Assembly (NCBI RefSeq): GCF_033878955.1
Contig: NZ_CP138858.1
Span: forward strand, 5,320,072 to 5,384,071
Reading direction: 5' to 3'
DNA: 64,000 bases
Source: Coraliomargarita algicola
GTDB lineage: Bacteria > Verrucomicrobiota > Verrucomicrobiia > Opitutales > Coraliomargaritaceae
The position numbers and the translations under genes are program-made. Of this stretch, positions 46,420-57,666 are shown in pieces. How positions within the stretch are numbered: position 1 is the stretch's first letter; each line of letters starts with the position of its first letter. The notes beneath the pieces are model-generated. The model was not told the DNA's origin. It saw only the letters and a list, made by a program, of their open reading frames with translations, and searched no databases.

Positions 46420-47235
46420 TTACTCTTCGTCGTCGTCGCTGGACTCCAACTTCGGTGCGTCGGTGACATCGCCAAAGATGCCTCCTGCCGCGATGCGGTT
46501 ATTCTTACGGTGTTGGCTCTTTTCGTGTTCAGCTTGGCCTTCTACGGAGTAGCGTGCAAAGGGCACTGCAGTCAGACGTGCGGCTGGAATGGGCTTATCG
46601 GTAATTTCGCACACACCATACGTGCCGTCTTTAATTCGGAGGATGGCGGCTTCGATTTCATTGAGGGCGTCTTGCTCGCTGGAAACCAAGCTCAGTGCGA
46701 AGTCGTGGTCAAAGGCATCTGTGCCGGATTCGACGGAGCGATCATCGCTGGAGTCGTCTCGTGAGTGTTTGAGAGTGTCGGATGTGTGTAGGCTTATTTC
46801 ATCGCTAACGTGGGCACGTAGTTCGATCAGTAAATCGTAGTATTTTTGCCATTTTTGGGGGATTTCGCTTTCGCCCAATTCAGTGGTCTTTTTCTTTTCA
46901 GACGGATTAAAGCCCAGAATGTCTGCGAGTGAAGCGGCCCCGAGCACGCGTTTTTCAACAGGTTTATCATCAACAATGACTTTCTTTGTTGGCTGAACCT
47001 TGGCTGCGGGCGTGCTCTTCTTTGGTGCTTCTTCTTGCTTGGAAATTTCTGACTTTTTGGCCGCCATCAATTCTTCGACATCGTCGAGAGAAAATACGAT
47101 CGGCGTGGATTTCTTGTTGGCGGCTGCGCCCTCGCGCGAAACAACAGCTTTTTTTAAAGTATTTGCCATGTTTTTATCTTCGGAAGTTTTTTTGGTTTCA
47201 GTGTTCTTTACTGGTGTCGTTTTCTTGGTAGGCAT
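46420..47235 (-). CDS. DksA/TraR-like protein with Lys-rich tail and lost zinc cysteines
   Basis: A 271-residue protein. The first ~115 residues are rich in Lys, Thr and Ser (TPAAKVQPTKKVIVDDKP), resembling a disordered nucleic-acid-binding tail. Residues ~135-245 follow the DksA/TraR layout: coiled coil (WQKYYDLLIELRAHVSDEI, SEQDALNEIEAAILRIKDG) then YGVCEITDKPIPAARLTAVP and FARYSVEGQ. The zinc finger normally has CxxC pairs; here they read CEIT and YSVE, so only one Cys remains. A second possible start is the ATG at 47169. An RNA-polymerase-binding role is inferred. Confidence 0.7.
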   Translation of the reverse strand: MPTKKTTPVKNTETKKTSEDKNMANTLKKAVVSREGAAANKKSTPIVFSLDDVEELMAAKKSEISKQEEAPKKSTPAAKVQPTKKVIVDDKPVEKRVLGAASLADILGFNPSEKKKTTELGESEIPQKWQKYYDLLIELRAHVSDEISLHTSDTLKHSRDDSSDDRSVESGTDAFDHDFALSLVSSEQDALNEIEAAILRIKDGTYGVCEITDKPIPAARLTAVPFARYSVEGQAEHEKSQHRKNNRIAAGGIFGDVTDAPKLESSDDDEE

Positions 47236-47288
47236 GATATCTTAGATACTCAGAAGTGATTTGAAGTGATTACTAATTGATTAAACGG

Positions 47289-50111
47289 CTAGATGGATTT
47301 GAGAGCTTCGGCACAACGTGGCGATACCGCGCCCCAGGCTTCTGTTTCGACAAGTTCCGGGACCCAGCGCCAGCTGCGAGGGCAACGGACACCGTCAGCA
47401 TGGGCGACCTCAATCTTGAGTTCGCTAGCTTCGGGGGATTCGATCAAGCTGACCTCGGAAAGGATGAAGAGTTCCGGTAGGTCGGCTTCATATTTCTTCA
47501 GGCGGGCAAAATCGGCATTGCTCAAGCTACCTGTGATGACTGCCTTGGCATCGAGGCTTTGGCCGATGGCCTTTTGCTGACGCAGAGCTTCGAGGCGGTC
47601 GTTCAGTTGCGTGGATAGGAAATTGCGCAGTTCACGGATATCGGCTGCGGTCTCGGAGTCATCCCAGGCGGGATCGACTACCGGCCAGTCAGTGAGGGCG
47701 ATGGGTTGATCACCAAAGTCGCTATCGTTTTGGGCGTAGCTCCATGCTTCGTCGGCAGTGAATGGCACCAGCGGTGCGATCAGGCGAGTGAAGACGGAGA
47801 AGATGATATGGATCGCAGTCTGCGAAGAGCGACGCAGAGGATCATTGGGACTACGTGTGTAGAGTCGATCCTTGAGCACATCGTGATAGGTCGCTGACAA
47901 GGTGTTGGCGACGAAGGGATCGATGAAATCCTTAAAGGCTCGGTGGAATTCGTAGGCTTCGTAGGCTTCAGTGACTTTGCGCACCAGTAGTCCGAGCTCG
48001 TGAAGTACCCACTTATCGAGGGCGTTCAACTGATCGAGTGGGACCGCATATTTGGCTGAATCGAAATCGTGTAAGTTGCCGATTTGGAAGCGCAAAGTAT
48101 TGCGAAGGTTGCGGTAATTATTGGCCACATTCTTCACGATTTTGTTCGATACGGGCACATCGCCGCGGTAGTCCTGAGAGCAAATCCACAGACGAATGAT
48201 ATCTGCACCATAACCCTCGATCCACTCATTGAGTGGACGGGCGGCGCCGTCGCTCTTGGACAGCTTCGTGCCATCTTCCTTCACAATAAAGCCGTGTGTC
48301 AGGAGATTTTTATAAGGCGCTGCTTTATCGGCGATGACAGAGGTCCAGAGTGAGCTTTGGAACCAGCCGCGGTGTTGGTCGGAGCCTTCCAGGTAGAGGT
48401 CGGCCGGCCATTTCAGGTTGGGACGTTTTTGCAGCACTGCGCGGTGGCTGGAGCCGGAGTCGATCCACACGTCGAGTGTGTCGGTGCCGCACTTGAGCTG
48501 GTCCGGGCTGGGCCAGTCCGCGGGCAGTTCAATCCCGTCGAGGATTTCGGCAGCTGTTTGTTCGAACCAAAGGTTGGTGCCTGTTTGGGAGACCTTTTGA
48601 GAAATTGCACGAATGACATCGGCATCCATATAGGCGCCGCCGTCTTCATCGTAGAAGGCCGGAATCGGCACGCCCCAGGTGCGCTGGCGACTGATGCACC
48701 AGTCCGGGCGATTTTCGACAGCTGCACAGATGCGATTTTTACCCCAGCTGGGGATAAAGTTTACGTTGTCCAGGGATTCCAGTGCGCGGGCGCGGTCACC
48801 CTTTTTATCGAGCGCGATAAACCACTGATCCATGGCACGGAAGACGACTGGAGTCTTCGAGCGCCAGCAGTGTGGGTAGCTGTGCTTGATCTTTTTCTTC
48901 GCGATGAGTGAGCCATTCTCTGCTATGATGCGCAGCACGCCCAGGTTGGCGGCGGATGGTTTGCCGTCGCCGGTTTCCAGGACTGAGAGGCCGACTAAGC
49001 TTGCGGGCACTTGACCGTCGTCTACGTAGCAACCCTTGTCGTCGAGCGGGCAGTAAACTTCCAGGCCATTGTTTATACCTGTGATATAGTCATCCAGACC
49101 GTGTCCTGGTGCAGTATGGACGCAGCCTGTGCCACTCTCGGTGGTCACATATTCGGCCAACAGAATTGGGGAGGGACGATCGATGAACGGGTGGCGTGCT
49201 TCGAGCTTTTCCAGCTGCGCGCCGAGGAAAGTGGCAACGGTTTCGACACCTTCGAGTTTGCACTCGGCAACGACCGAATCCAGCAGTGGAGTGGCCACGA
49301 TTAAGGTGCCGTGTGCCGCTGTCTTGATCGCAGAGTACTCGATGTTGGGGTGTACCGACACCGCGAGATTGGCGGGCAGCGTCCATGGAGTGGTGGTCCA
49401 GATCAGGATTGAGCTGTCCTCATCAGGCAAATCGAGCTTCGCGCGTGCTGCCTCGCTCAGACGCAGTTTGACGAAGATGGAGATGCTGGTGTGGTCCTTA
49501 TACTCAATTTCAGCTTCTGCGAGCGCAGTGGCACAGGGGATCGACCAGTAAACTGGCTTTTTGCTACGATAAACGAGGCCTTGCTCGACAAAATTTGCAA
49601 AAGTTTCTAGTTCGGCGGCTTCGTATTCGGGGTGAATGGTCCAATATTCATTGGCCCAGTCAGCCGTGACGCCCAAGCGTTCAAACTGCTCACTTTGGAT
49701 GACGCGATACTTGTCGGCAAATTTAGCACAGGCCTTACGCACTTCCAGCGGCGTGTAATCCGTGCGTCCAGAGTCTTGTAATTCACGGGAGACTTTATGC
49801 TCAATTGGCAGACCATGACTATCCCAGCCTGGGATGTAGGGCGCGTTGTAGCCAGCCATCCATTTGTAGCGTAAGATGGTGTCTTTCAGGGTCTTGTTGA
49901 GTGCGTGCCCTAAGTGCAAGTCACCGTTTGTGAAGGGGGGGCCGTCGTGCAAAATGAAACTTGCACCCCCACTGTTCTTCGCCTGGATCTGATCGTAGAG
50001 ACCGATTTTCTTCCAGTGATTGATTCGCTTGGGTTCGCGCTCCACTAAGTTACCCCGCATGGGGAAATTTGTTTGTGGGAGGTTGAGCGTGTCTTTGAGG
50101 TCTTGCGCCAT
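47289..50111 (-). CDS. ileS: Isoleucyl-tRNA synthetase
   Basis: A 940-residue class I synthetase of full length. HIGH-type motif in GPPFTNGDLHLGHALNKTLK, Trp-containing YIPGWDSHGLPIEHKV, editing-domain WTTTPWTLPANLAVSV, and the KMSKS-type loop as GTKLSKSDGA. The C-terminal zinc-finger region is short (VRCPRSWRW, SPRCAEALK). It charges tRNA-Ile and edits valine. Confidence 0.95.
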   Translation of the reverse strand: MAQDLKDTLNLPQTNFPMRGNLVEREPKRINHWKKIGLYDQIQAKNSGGASFILHDGPPFTNGDLHLGHALNKTLKDTILRYKWMAGYNAPYIPGWDSHGLPIEHKVSRELQDSGRTDYTPLEVRKACAKFADKYRVIQSEQFERLGVTADWANEYWTIHPEYEAAELETFANFVEQGLVYRSKKPVYWSIPCATALAEAEIEYKDHTSISIFVKLRLSEAARAKLDLPDEDSSILIWTTTPWTLPANLAVSVHPNIEYSAIKTAAHGTLIVATPLLDSVVAECKLEGVETVATFLGAQLEKLEARHPFIDRPSPILLAEYVTTESGTGCVHTAPGHGLDDYITGINNGLEVYCPLDDKGCYVDDGQVPASLVGLSVLETGDGKPSAANLGVLRIIAENGSLIAKKKIKHSYPHCWRSKTPVVFRAMDQWFIALDKKGDRARALESLDNVNFIPSWGKNRICAAVENRPDWCISRQRTWGVPIPAFYDEDGGAYMDADVIRAISQKVSQTGTNLWFEQTAAEILDGIELPADWPSPDQLKCGTDTLDVWIDSGSSHRAVLQKRPNLKWPADLYLEGSDQHRGWFQSSLWTSVIADKAAPYKNLLTHGFIVKEDGTKLSKSDGAARPLNEWIEGYGADIIRLWICSQDYRGDVPVSNKIVKNVANNYRNLRNTLRFQIGNLHDFDSAKYAVPLDQLNALDKWVLHELGLLVRKVTEAYEAYEFHRAFKDFIDPFVANTLSATYHDVLKDRLYTRSPNDPLRRSSQTAIHIIFSVFTRLIAPLVPFTADEAWSYAQNDSDFGDQPIALTDWPVVDPAWDDSETAADIRELRNFLSTQLNDRLEALRQQKAIGQSLDAKAVITGSLSNADFARLKKYEADLPELFILSEVSLIESPEASELKIEVAHADGVRCPRSWRWVPELVETEAWGAVSPRCAEALKSI

Positions 50112-50263
50112 AATATTAGACCGGAGGCCGTTGAAAAGCGCGGCAGTGTGGTTTTTTGCTTCCTCAAGTCAAGCACTCAGAATTTTCTCGCCGCACATTC
50201 TTGAAATGCCTTTCCTGCCCAGCTGTCAGGCCTACTATTTTTGTCGCCAGTCAATCGTTACTT

Positions 50264-51274
50264 ATGTTTCTCGCACTCATCAATCTGCCTTTTTCCGAAC
50301 TTCACCTTTTCTGGTTGTTGCTATGTCTGGTGTTGGGCTTTGTTGCCCTCACTTATGGGGGCGATATCTTGACTGGTGGTGCGGCGTCGATTTCGACCAA
50401 TTTAAAGATCGACCCGATCGTGGTGGGATTGACAGTTGTTTCGATCGCCACTTCGATGCCTGAAATGGCGACCTCGCTGATGGCTGCGAAGGAGAATCCA
50501 GAGATCGCACTCGGCAACATTTTGGGCAGTAATATTGCCAATGTTGGCTTGATTTTGGGAATAGCCGCAATCATCGCTCCGCTGAAGATTGAATTACGTA
50601 TGATTCAGCGAGAGGTGCCCATCCTGATTGGAGTCACTGTGATTTTTGGTTTATTTGCGATGGGAGGCGGTTTTCACAAGCTGGAGGGGCTCATTTTGCT
50701 GGTTTTGACGGTGGTCTATCTGGTGTACGTCGTCCGTAGTGCGAAGTCCAAGGATTCGGAGAGCGCGATTCAGGAGTTTGCAGAAGGGGCCCAAGAGTTT
50801 GCCGGGCGTTCGACGAAGGTGGCTGTAATTTTAATCCTGATCGGAGCCGCACTGCTTGCTTTGGGCGCCGATGTGCTGGTGGGAGCGTCGGTTGAGATGG
50901 CGATGCGGATGGGAGCCAGTGAGATGTTTGTCGGATTAACGATTGTGGCGATCGGGACCAGCTTGCCGGAATTGGCGGCCTCGGTGTCGGCAGTGCGGGC
51001 TGGACATGGTGATATCTGTGCGGGAAATATTGTCGGTTCGAACTTGTTTAATATTCTCCTTATCGGTGGTGGCGTGTCCGCGATTACGGGTATGGATGTG
51101 CATTATCACTTGCTGCTGGTAGAGTTCCCGGCATTGGTTTTGCTTTCAGGACTGCTACTATGGTTCTTTAAGAGTGGTCATATAGTTTCCCGCCGTGAAG
51201 GTGTGGCCTTGCTTTTCATCTACTTCGGCATTCTTTCTCTTTCTGCACTTTCGCAGTTCGGTTATTTCTTCTAA
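50264..51274 (+). CDS. Calcium/sodium antiporter, CaCA family (YrbG-like)
   Basis: About 336 residues from the ATG at 50264 (MFLALINLPF). Ten or so membrane segments with the two inverted alpha repeats: SIATSMPEMATSLMAA...ALGNILGSNIANVGLILG and AIGTSLPELAASVSAV...CAGNIVGSNLFNILLIGG. The Glu in each PE is the expected cation ligand. An acidic stretch (SKDSESAIQEFAEGAQEFAG) lies between the halves. The open frame extends 36 codons upstream but lacks membrane character there. Confidence 0.88.
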   Translation: MFLALINLPFSELHLFWLLLCLVLGFVALTYGGDILTGGAASISTNLKIDPIVVGLTVVSIATSMPEMATSLMAAKENPEIALGNILGSNIANVGLILGIAAIIAPLKIELRMIQREVPILIGVTVIFGLFAMGGGFHKLEGLILLVLTVVYLVYVVRSAKSKDSESAIQEFAEGAQEFAGRSTKVAVILILIGAALLALGADVLVGASVEMAMRMGASEMFVGLTIVAIGTSLPELAASVSAVRAGHGDICAGNIVGSNLFNILLIGGGVSAITGMDVHYHLLLVEFPALVLLSGLLLWFFKSGHIVSRREGVALLFIYFGILSLSALSQFGYFF

Positions 51275-51283
51275 AAAAATTCC

Positions 51284-51310
51284 GAATTCTTAATTCCTAA
51301 TTCTTAATTG
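51284..51310. repeat. AATTCTTAATT(CC) short tandem repeat
   Basis: GAATTCTTAATTCC followed by TAATTCTTAATTG, about three units of a 7-base periodic repeat between the antiporter and gpmI. Its complement resembles the AATTAGGA variants around the TTAGGGA block at 716-778. Confidence 0.6.
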
Positions 51311-51316
51311 AAAATA

Positions 51317-52894
<1,578 letters not shown>

Positions 52895-52901
52895 AGCCAC
52901 T

Positions 52902-53546
52902 ATGAAAATTACATCAGCCCGTTTTATCGGATGCGCCGTCGATCTTGAAGACTGTCCTCCCTCTAGTTTACCAGAATTTGCCTTTGTGGGGCGCTCCAAC
53001 GTGGGCAAGTCCTCATTGGTGAACATGCTGGCAGAGGTCAAAGGCTTGGCCAAGACGTCCGGCACACCCGGTAAAACGAAGCTGATTAATTTTTTTAGAA
53101 TCAATGATCACTGGACGCTGGTTGATTTGCCCGGTTACGGATTCGCGAAAGTTTCCAAGGCCAAGCAAGCAGAGTTTAACCAGCAAGTAAGTGGCTATCT
53201 GACCGGCCGTGAGAATTTGAAGCAAGTGTTTGCTTTGCTGGATTCACAACTTGAGCCGCTGGATACCGACTTAGCCTTTATCGATTGGTTGCAGCAGTGC
53301 GAGATTCCATACTCGATTATCTTTACCAAAACGGATCGTAGCGCGGATAACAAAGTCATAAGCCACGAGGTCCAACTGCTGAAAGCGCTTGAAGACTACG
53401 GCCTTAAGCCAAATGAAATTTTCAAGTGCAGTGCGAAGACCAAGCGGGGGCGCGGTGCGATTATCAACTGGATCGAAGGGCAGTCGCCCAAGAAGCCCAA
53501 AAAGAAAGCCGGCAAGCCCATTCAGCTCGGCTGGATGAAAAAGTAA
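52902..53546 (+). CDS. engB: Ribosome-biogenesis GTPase EngB (YihA/YsxC)
   Basis: 214 residues, TRAFAC GTPase. G1 FVGRSNVGKSSLVN, G2 SGTPGKTKLINFF, G3 LVDLPGYGFAKV, G4 IIFTKTDRS and G5 CSAKTKRG. Needed for large-subunit assembly in bacteria. A Lys-rich tail (PKKPKKKAGKP) extends the C-terminus. It ends 5 bases from the stop of the convergent AraC gene. Confidence 0.93.
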   Translation: MKITSARFIGCAVDLEDCPPSSLPEFAFVGRSNVGKSSLVNMLAEVKGLAKTSGTPGKTKLINFFRINDHWTLVDLPGYGFAKVSKAKQAEFNQQVSGYLTGRENLKQVFALLDSQLEPLDTDLAFIDWLQQCEIPYSIIFTKTDRSADNKVISHEVQLLKALEDYGLKPNEIFKCSAKTKRGRGAIINWIEGQSPKKPKKKAGKPIQLGWMKK

Positions 53547-53551
53547 ATCAA

Positions 53552-54397
53552 TTAGCGCGAGCGAAACTGTTGTGGCGAAAGAGCGACCCGTTGCTTAAAT
53601 TGTTTGGAGAAGGTGAAGGCGTCGGCGTAGCCCAGTTGGTCGGCAATTTTATTGATCGGCAGATCGGTGGTTTCCAGCAGTGTGCAGGCATTTTCAATGC
53701 GCACCTGGATTCGAAATTCGCCGGGACTGATGTGATACGCGCTGCGGAAAAGGCTTCGCAGGCGTGAGTAGCTCAGCCCGATATCCGATAAGAGTGCTTC
53801 AATACTGCATTTTTGTGCTGCTTGTGAGCGGATGATTTCACGTGCGTGCTTGAGGCGATCTACGTGGGGCGTATCTGCGTAGCGGTTTTCTTGAGCGCTG
53901 GCCAGCACGCGTCGGATCAAGGCCGCAATTTCGAATTCTATGGAACTGATCTCGGTGGGGGTGTCAGCCTTGCGAATCAATTCCATCAGACCGTGGATGC
54001 GAGTCGGGATGTTTTCTGTCATCCCCATTTCAAAACGTACCTGGTGCGGACGTATCAGTTCCAATTGCTGGAAGATGTGGTACCACTCTGAACGCAGAGA
54101 AACAAAGCACTCGTGCCATTGACTGTTGGGGTCGATAGTTCCGGTGTGCGAGCGATCGGGGAAACGAAAAAAGACATCGCCTTGCCGCAGTTCAAACTGA
54201 TGGCCCAGGCTATCATGGTAGGCACCTCGGCCTCTAAGCACATATACCATGGCGAGTCGGTCATAGTGCTCATCGCAGACGTCTTCCGTCTTGCCGGATT
54301 TATTTAGAAAACCGCAACTCAAGCCCTGAGAGAACGACTTGACTGCGCTCCCGCGGTACATCGTATCCTGAATCAACCATTTTTCGTGCACATGCAT
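53552..54397 (-). CDS. AraC-family transcriptional regulator
   Basis: About 281 residues from the ATG at 54397; an upstream ATG at 54433 would overlap a palindrome that looks like an operator. An N-terminal cupin-like sensor (RGRGAYHDSLGHQFELRQGD, VFFRFPDRSHTGT) is followed by a C-terminal double helix-turn-helix (CSIEALLSDIGLSYSRLRSL, INKIADQLGYADAFTFSKQF). It is divergent from the GH2 beta-galactosidase and probably senses a sugar to control this locus. Confidence 0.85.
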   Translation of the reverse strand: MHVHEKWLIQDTMYRGSAVKSFSQGLSCGFLNKSGKTEDVCDEHYDRLAMVYVLRGRGAYHDSLGHQFELRQGDVFFRFPDRSHTGTIDPNSQWHECFVSLRSEWYHIFQQLELIRPHQVRFEMGMTENIPTRIHGLMELIRKADTPTEISSIEFEIAALIRRVLASAQENRYADTPHVDRLKHAREIIRSQAAQKCSIEALLSDIGLSYSRLRSLFRSAYHISPGEFRIQVRIENACTLLETTDLPINKIADQLGYADAFTFSKQFKQRVALSPQQFRSR

Positions 54398-54404
54398 AAT
54401 AGTG

Positions 54405-54429
54405 CTAATCAAAAATGACATGTGATTAG
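54405..54429. promoter_or_regulatory. Palindrome between AraC regulator and beta-galactosidase
   Basis: CTAATCA (54405-54411) and TGATTAG (54423-54429) form a 7-bp inverted repeat with an 11-base spacer in the ~80-base divergent region. Position suggests an operator shared by both genes. Confidence 0.35.
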
Positions 54430-54476
54430 TCATGCAAGCTATTCCCGTTTGCGCCCGAAGCTGTTATTGTGTCTGC

Positions 54477-57400
54477 ATGCCTTTACCCTCCATTGATTCT
54501 ATTCTTGGTAAAACTTTTCAACAGCCAGAACTGACTGGTATCAATCGTGTGCCGATGCGAGCGACGCAGGTATCGTTTCCAAGTGCCAAGGAGGCGCTCA
54601 GTCAACCACGTGAGGCATCGCCTTGGTGGCGTACTTTGGATGGCAGTTGGCGCTTTTTGTATCGCGAATCGCCGGAGGAGTTACCCGCGGGCATTGAGTC
54701 GTTGGCCTTGGAGAGTGACGAGTGGGGGGATATTCCCGTGCCGGGGATGTGGAGTTTTCATGGCTATAGTTATCCGCATTACACTAATGTAAAAATGCCC
54801 TTTCGCGAGGAGCCTCCCTTTACGCCGGAGCGCAATCCGACAGGCGTGTATGCCCGAAGCTTTGAGGTCGATCCCAGCTGGCAGGGGCGTCGTGTAGTGC
54901 TGCATTTCGGTGGGGTGGAAGGCGTCCTGCAGCTGTATTTGAACGGCAAATTCTTAGGCATGAACAAGGACTCCCGCCTGCCTTCGGAGTATGACATTAC
55001 CGAGCGTGTGTTATGGGATCAGTCGAATACGCTGACAGCCGTGGTGATCCAATACAGTGACGCCAGCTTTGTGGAAGACCAGGATCAATGGCGCCTCGGC
55101 GGGATTCATCGCGAAGTGGCGCTCTATTCCACTGATCGTATTTATATAGAAGATGTGTTTGCTCGCACGGATTACGATCCGGCCTCCGGTGAGGGCCAAT
55201 TAGATCTCTCGGTGCGGGTGGAGATGGGCGCTGTGCCGCAAGCGGGCTGGTCCGTGGATTGGCAGCTATTCGATGATGCCGGTGCATCGGTATCAGGAGA
55301 TGTGCGGACTGAGTCGGTGGTGACGGAACGCGTGCATCTATTACACTGGCCGCGTGTCGGCGTTCAAGTGGTGGAAACCATGGCTGCGGTCCAGCCATGG
55401 TCAGCCGAGCTACCACAGCGCTATCGGCTTGTTGTTAGCTTGCGTTCTGCTGCAGGTGAAACGGTAGAAAGCACCTCAACTTGGATCGGCTTTCGACGTG
55501 TCGAAATCAAGGACCGCCAGCTCTTGATCAATGGTAAGGCGGTACTGATCAAGGGAGTGAACCGCCATGACCATTCAGATACCGAGGGTAAAGTAGTCTC
55601 TGAGGCCCTGATGCGTAAAGACCTCGAAGTGATGAAGGCTTTTAACGTGAATGCAATTCGCACCGCGCATTATCCCAACGACCCTAAGTTTTATGATCTC
55701 TGCGATGAGTATGGCTTCTATGTTGTGGATGAGGCCAATATTGAGACGCACGATTTTCATAATCAAATTTGCCAAGACAAGCGCTATTTAAATGCCTTTG
55801 TGGAGCGCGGCATGCGTATGGTGATGCGGGATAAAAACCATCCCAGTATCATTATGTGGTCACTTGGCAATGAGTCCGGCTATGGAGCCAATCACGACGC
55901 GATGGCAGGCTGGATTCGTCAATACGACCCGAGTCGTGTGTTACATTACGAGGGGGCCATTTCGCGTGGTCAAAGCCATGCCGAATGGGATCAAGGGCAT
56001 GCGGCCACTGACATTATCAACCCCATGTATCCGCAGGTACAGGAGCTGATTGATTGGGTGGAAACGGTAAAGGACCCACGCCCCGTCATCCCTTGCGAGT
56101 ATTCGCATGCGATGGGGAATAGTAATGGATGCTTAAAAGAATACTTCGACGCCTTCGAGCAATATGAGGGCCTACAAGGCGGCTTTATTTGGGAGTGGAT
56201 TGATCACGGCTTGAAGGAAACTGCTGCGAATGGTGAAGAGTATTGGGCATACGGAGGGGATTACGGCGACACGCCAAACGATGCCAATTTCATTGCCGAT
56301 GGTCTGGTGTGGCCGGATCGTCAACCGCATCCAGCGTTATTTGAATTCAAAAAACTGGCTCAGCCGCTTGCCGTTGAGCCGCAAGGAGCGTTGTCGACTC
56401 GCTATACGATTCGTTCCAAGCAAGATTTTCGCAGTCTGGACTATCTAGTGGCTGAGTGGACACTTGCCGGCGATGGGGAGACTTTGGCGACGGGAAGTTT
56501 CAGTTTGCCGGGCATTGCAGCTGGTGAATCCTTAGATATTGAACTCACCGATATTTCCGAACATCAGCAAACATTTGAGGGGGCATTGCTCACACTGCAT
56601 TTCTCTTTTAAGCTGATTGCAGCCGAGGGATTGCTGCCTGCTGGACATGAGCTTGCTTGGGAGCATTTCGTGTTGAAAGAAGATGCCATCGCTACTGTAG
56701 ATGATTTTCCAGCGATCGCACCGCCGGTAACTGAGGCAACGCGATTGACGCTTGAGGCCGGTGGTTTGCGTGCTGAGGTTTCGCGTTCAAATGGACAACT
56801 CATGGCACTGTATGCGCAGGGTAGTGATGTATTGGCAGATCCCATACAGTTTACTTGGTGGCGTGCAGGCACTGACAACGATGGTGTGAAGCTCTGGGAT
56901 GGTCAGGATCATAAGCCACTGATGCGCTGGAAGGCCGCAGGTTTGCATTGCACGACGCAGCGCTTGAGCTCGCAGCAGGTTTTAGCAGATGGCACGGTTC
57001 AGACAGTCTTTGAACTAGTTACGCCCACGCATGCTCATGCGGGTGAGTTGACTCAGCACTTACGAATCACTGAAGCCGGTTTATTGGTGCAGAATGAGCT
57101 TTCTTGTAACTCTGAATTGCCAGATTTACCACGTGTGGGCAGTCAGTTTGCACTGGTCGCAGGATTTGAGCAGGTGCTTTATCGCGGTTTTGGACCGTAT
57201 GAAAATTACCGGGATCGCGCTGCAGGTGTATGGCAGGATTTATTTGAGACCACAGTGGATGCGATGCACGTGCCGTACATTATGCCTCAGGAGTGCGGCA
57301 ACCGATCTTCGACGCGTTGGTGTCGTTTTCATAATGCGCAGAGCGGTGTCAGCGTGACCGTGCAGGCGGTGGGGCAAAACTTCGAGTTTAAGGCTAGCCA

Positions 57401-57587
57401 TTATACAGATGCGGATTTGTTCAGCGCCACGCATACGCATGAACTCAGCGCGCGGCCCGAAACATATGTATCCATCGATCATCTACAACGCGGCTTGGGC
57501 ACGATGAGTTGTGGTCCTGATACATTGGAGAAATACCGTATCCAGCCCGGGCAGTATCAATGGTCGTATTTGATTTCTCTTACTTAG
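54477..57587 (+). CDS. lacZ: GH2 beta-galactosidase, LacZ type
   Basis: About 1036 residues from the ATG at 54477 (MPLPSIDSILGKTF). Five-domain LacZ layout: sugar-binding (VPGMWSFHGYSYPHYTNVKM), Ig-like domains, TIM barrel and a C-terminal beta-galactosidase small-chain domain (FTWWRAGTDNDG, LYRGFGPYENYRDRAAG). Acid/base Glu in IMWSLGNESGYGANHDAM and nucleophile Glu in VIPCEYSHAMGNSNG. The frame is open upstream to 54432 but that part covers the likely operator. No signal peptide, so cytoplasmic. Substrate may be any beta-galactoside. Confidence 0.9.
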   Translation: MPLPSIDSILGKTFQQPELTGINRVPMRATQVSFPSAKEALSQPREASPWWRTLDGSWRFLYRESPEELPAGIESLALESDEWGDIPVPGMWSFHGYSYPHYTNVKMPFREEPPFTPERNPTGVYARSFEVDPSWQGRRVVLHFGGVEGVLQLYLNGKFLGMNKDSRLPSEYDITERVLWDQSNTLTAVVIQYSDASFVEDQDQWRLGGIHREVALYSTDRIYIEDVFARTDYDPASGEGQLDLSVRVEMGAVPQAGWSVDWQLFDDAGASVSGDVRTESVVTERVHLLHWPRVGVQVVETMAAVQPWSAELPQRYRLVVSLRSAAGETVESTSTWIGFRRVEIKDRQLLINGKAVLIKGVNRHDHSDTEGKVVSEALMRKDLEVMKAFNVNAIRTAHYPNDPKFYDLCDEYGFYVVDEANIETHDFHNQICQDKRYLNAFVERGMRMVMRDKNHPSIIMWSLGNESGYGANHDAMAGWIRQYDPSRVLHYEGAISRGQSHAEWDQGHAATDIINPMYPQVQELIDWVETVKDPRPVIPCEYSHAMGNSNGCLKEYFDAFEQYEGLQGGFIWEWIDHGLKETAANGEEYWAYGGDYGDTPNDANFIADGLVWPDRQPHPALFEFKKLAQPLAVEPQGALSTRYTIRSKQDFRSLDYLVAEWTLAGDGETLATGSFSLPGIAAGESLDIELTDISEHQQTFEGALLTLHFSFKLIAAEGLLPAGHELAWEHFVLKEDAIATVDDFPAIAPPVTEATRLTLEAGGLRAEVSRSNGQLMALYAQGSDVLADPIQFTWWRAGTDNDGVKLWDGQDHKPLMRWKAAGLHCTTQRLSSQQVLADGTVQTVFELVTPTHAHAGELTQHLRITEAGLLVQNELSCNSELPDLPRVGSQFALVAGFEQVLYRGFGPYENYRDRAAGVWQDLFETTVDAMHVPYIMPQECGNRSSTRWCRFHNAQSGVSVTVQAVGQNFEFKASHYTDADLFSATHTHELSARPETYVSIDHLQRGLGTMSCGPDTLEKYRIQPGQYQWSYLISLT

Positions 57588-57597
57588 TCATGAGAAC

Positions 57598-57628
57598 TCT
57601 CGCAGCTGGCAATATGTCAGCTGCGAGA
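57598..57628 (+). terminator. Rho-independent terminator after beta-galactosidase
   Basis: An 11-bp perfect stem, TCTCGCAGCTG / CAGCTGCGAGA, with a 9-base loop, 10 bases after the stop; a TTTTT run follows 12 bases beyond the stem. It also separates the convergent GH3 gene. Confidence 0.7.
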
Positions 57629-57666
57629 CTCCGAGTAGGCTTTTTGATCGACTTGCCTCAGTGGTT

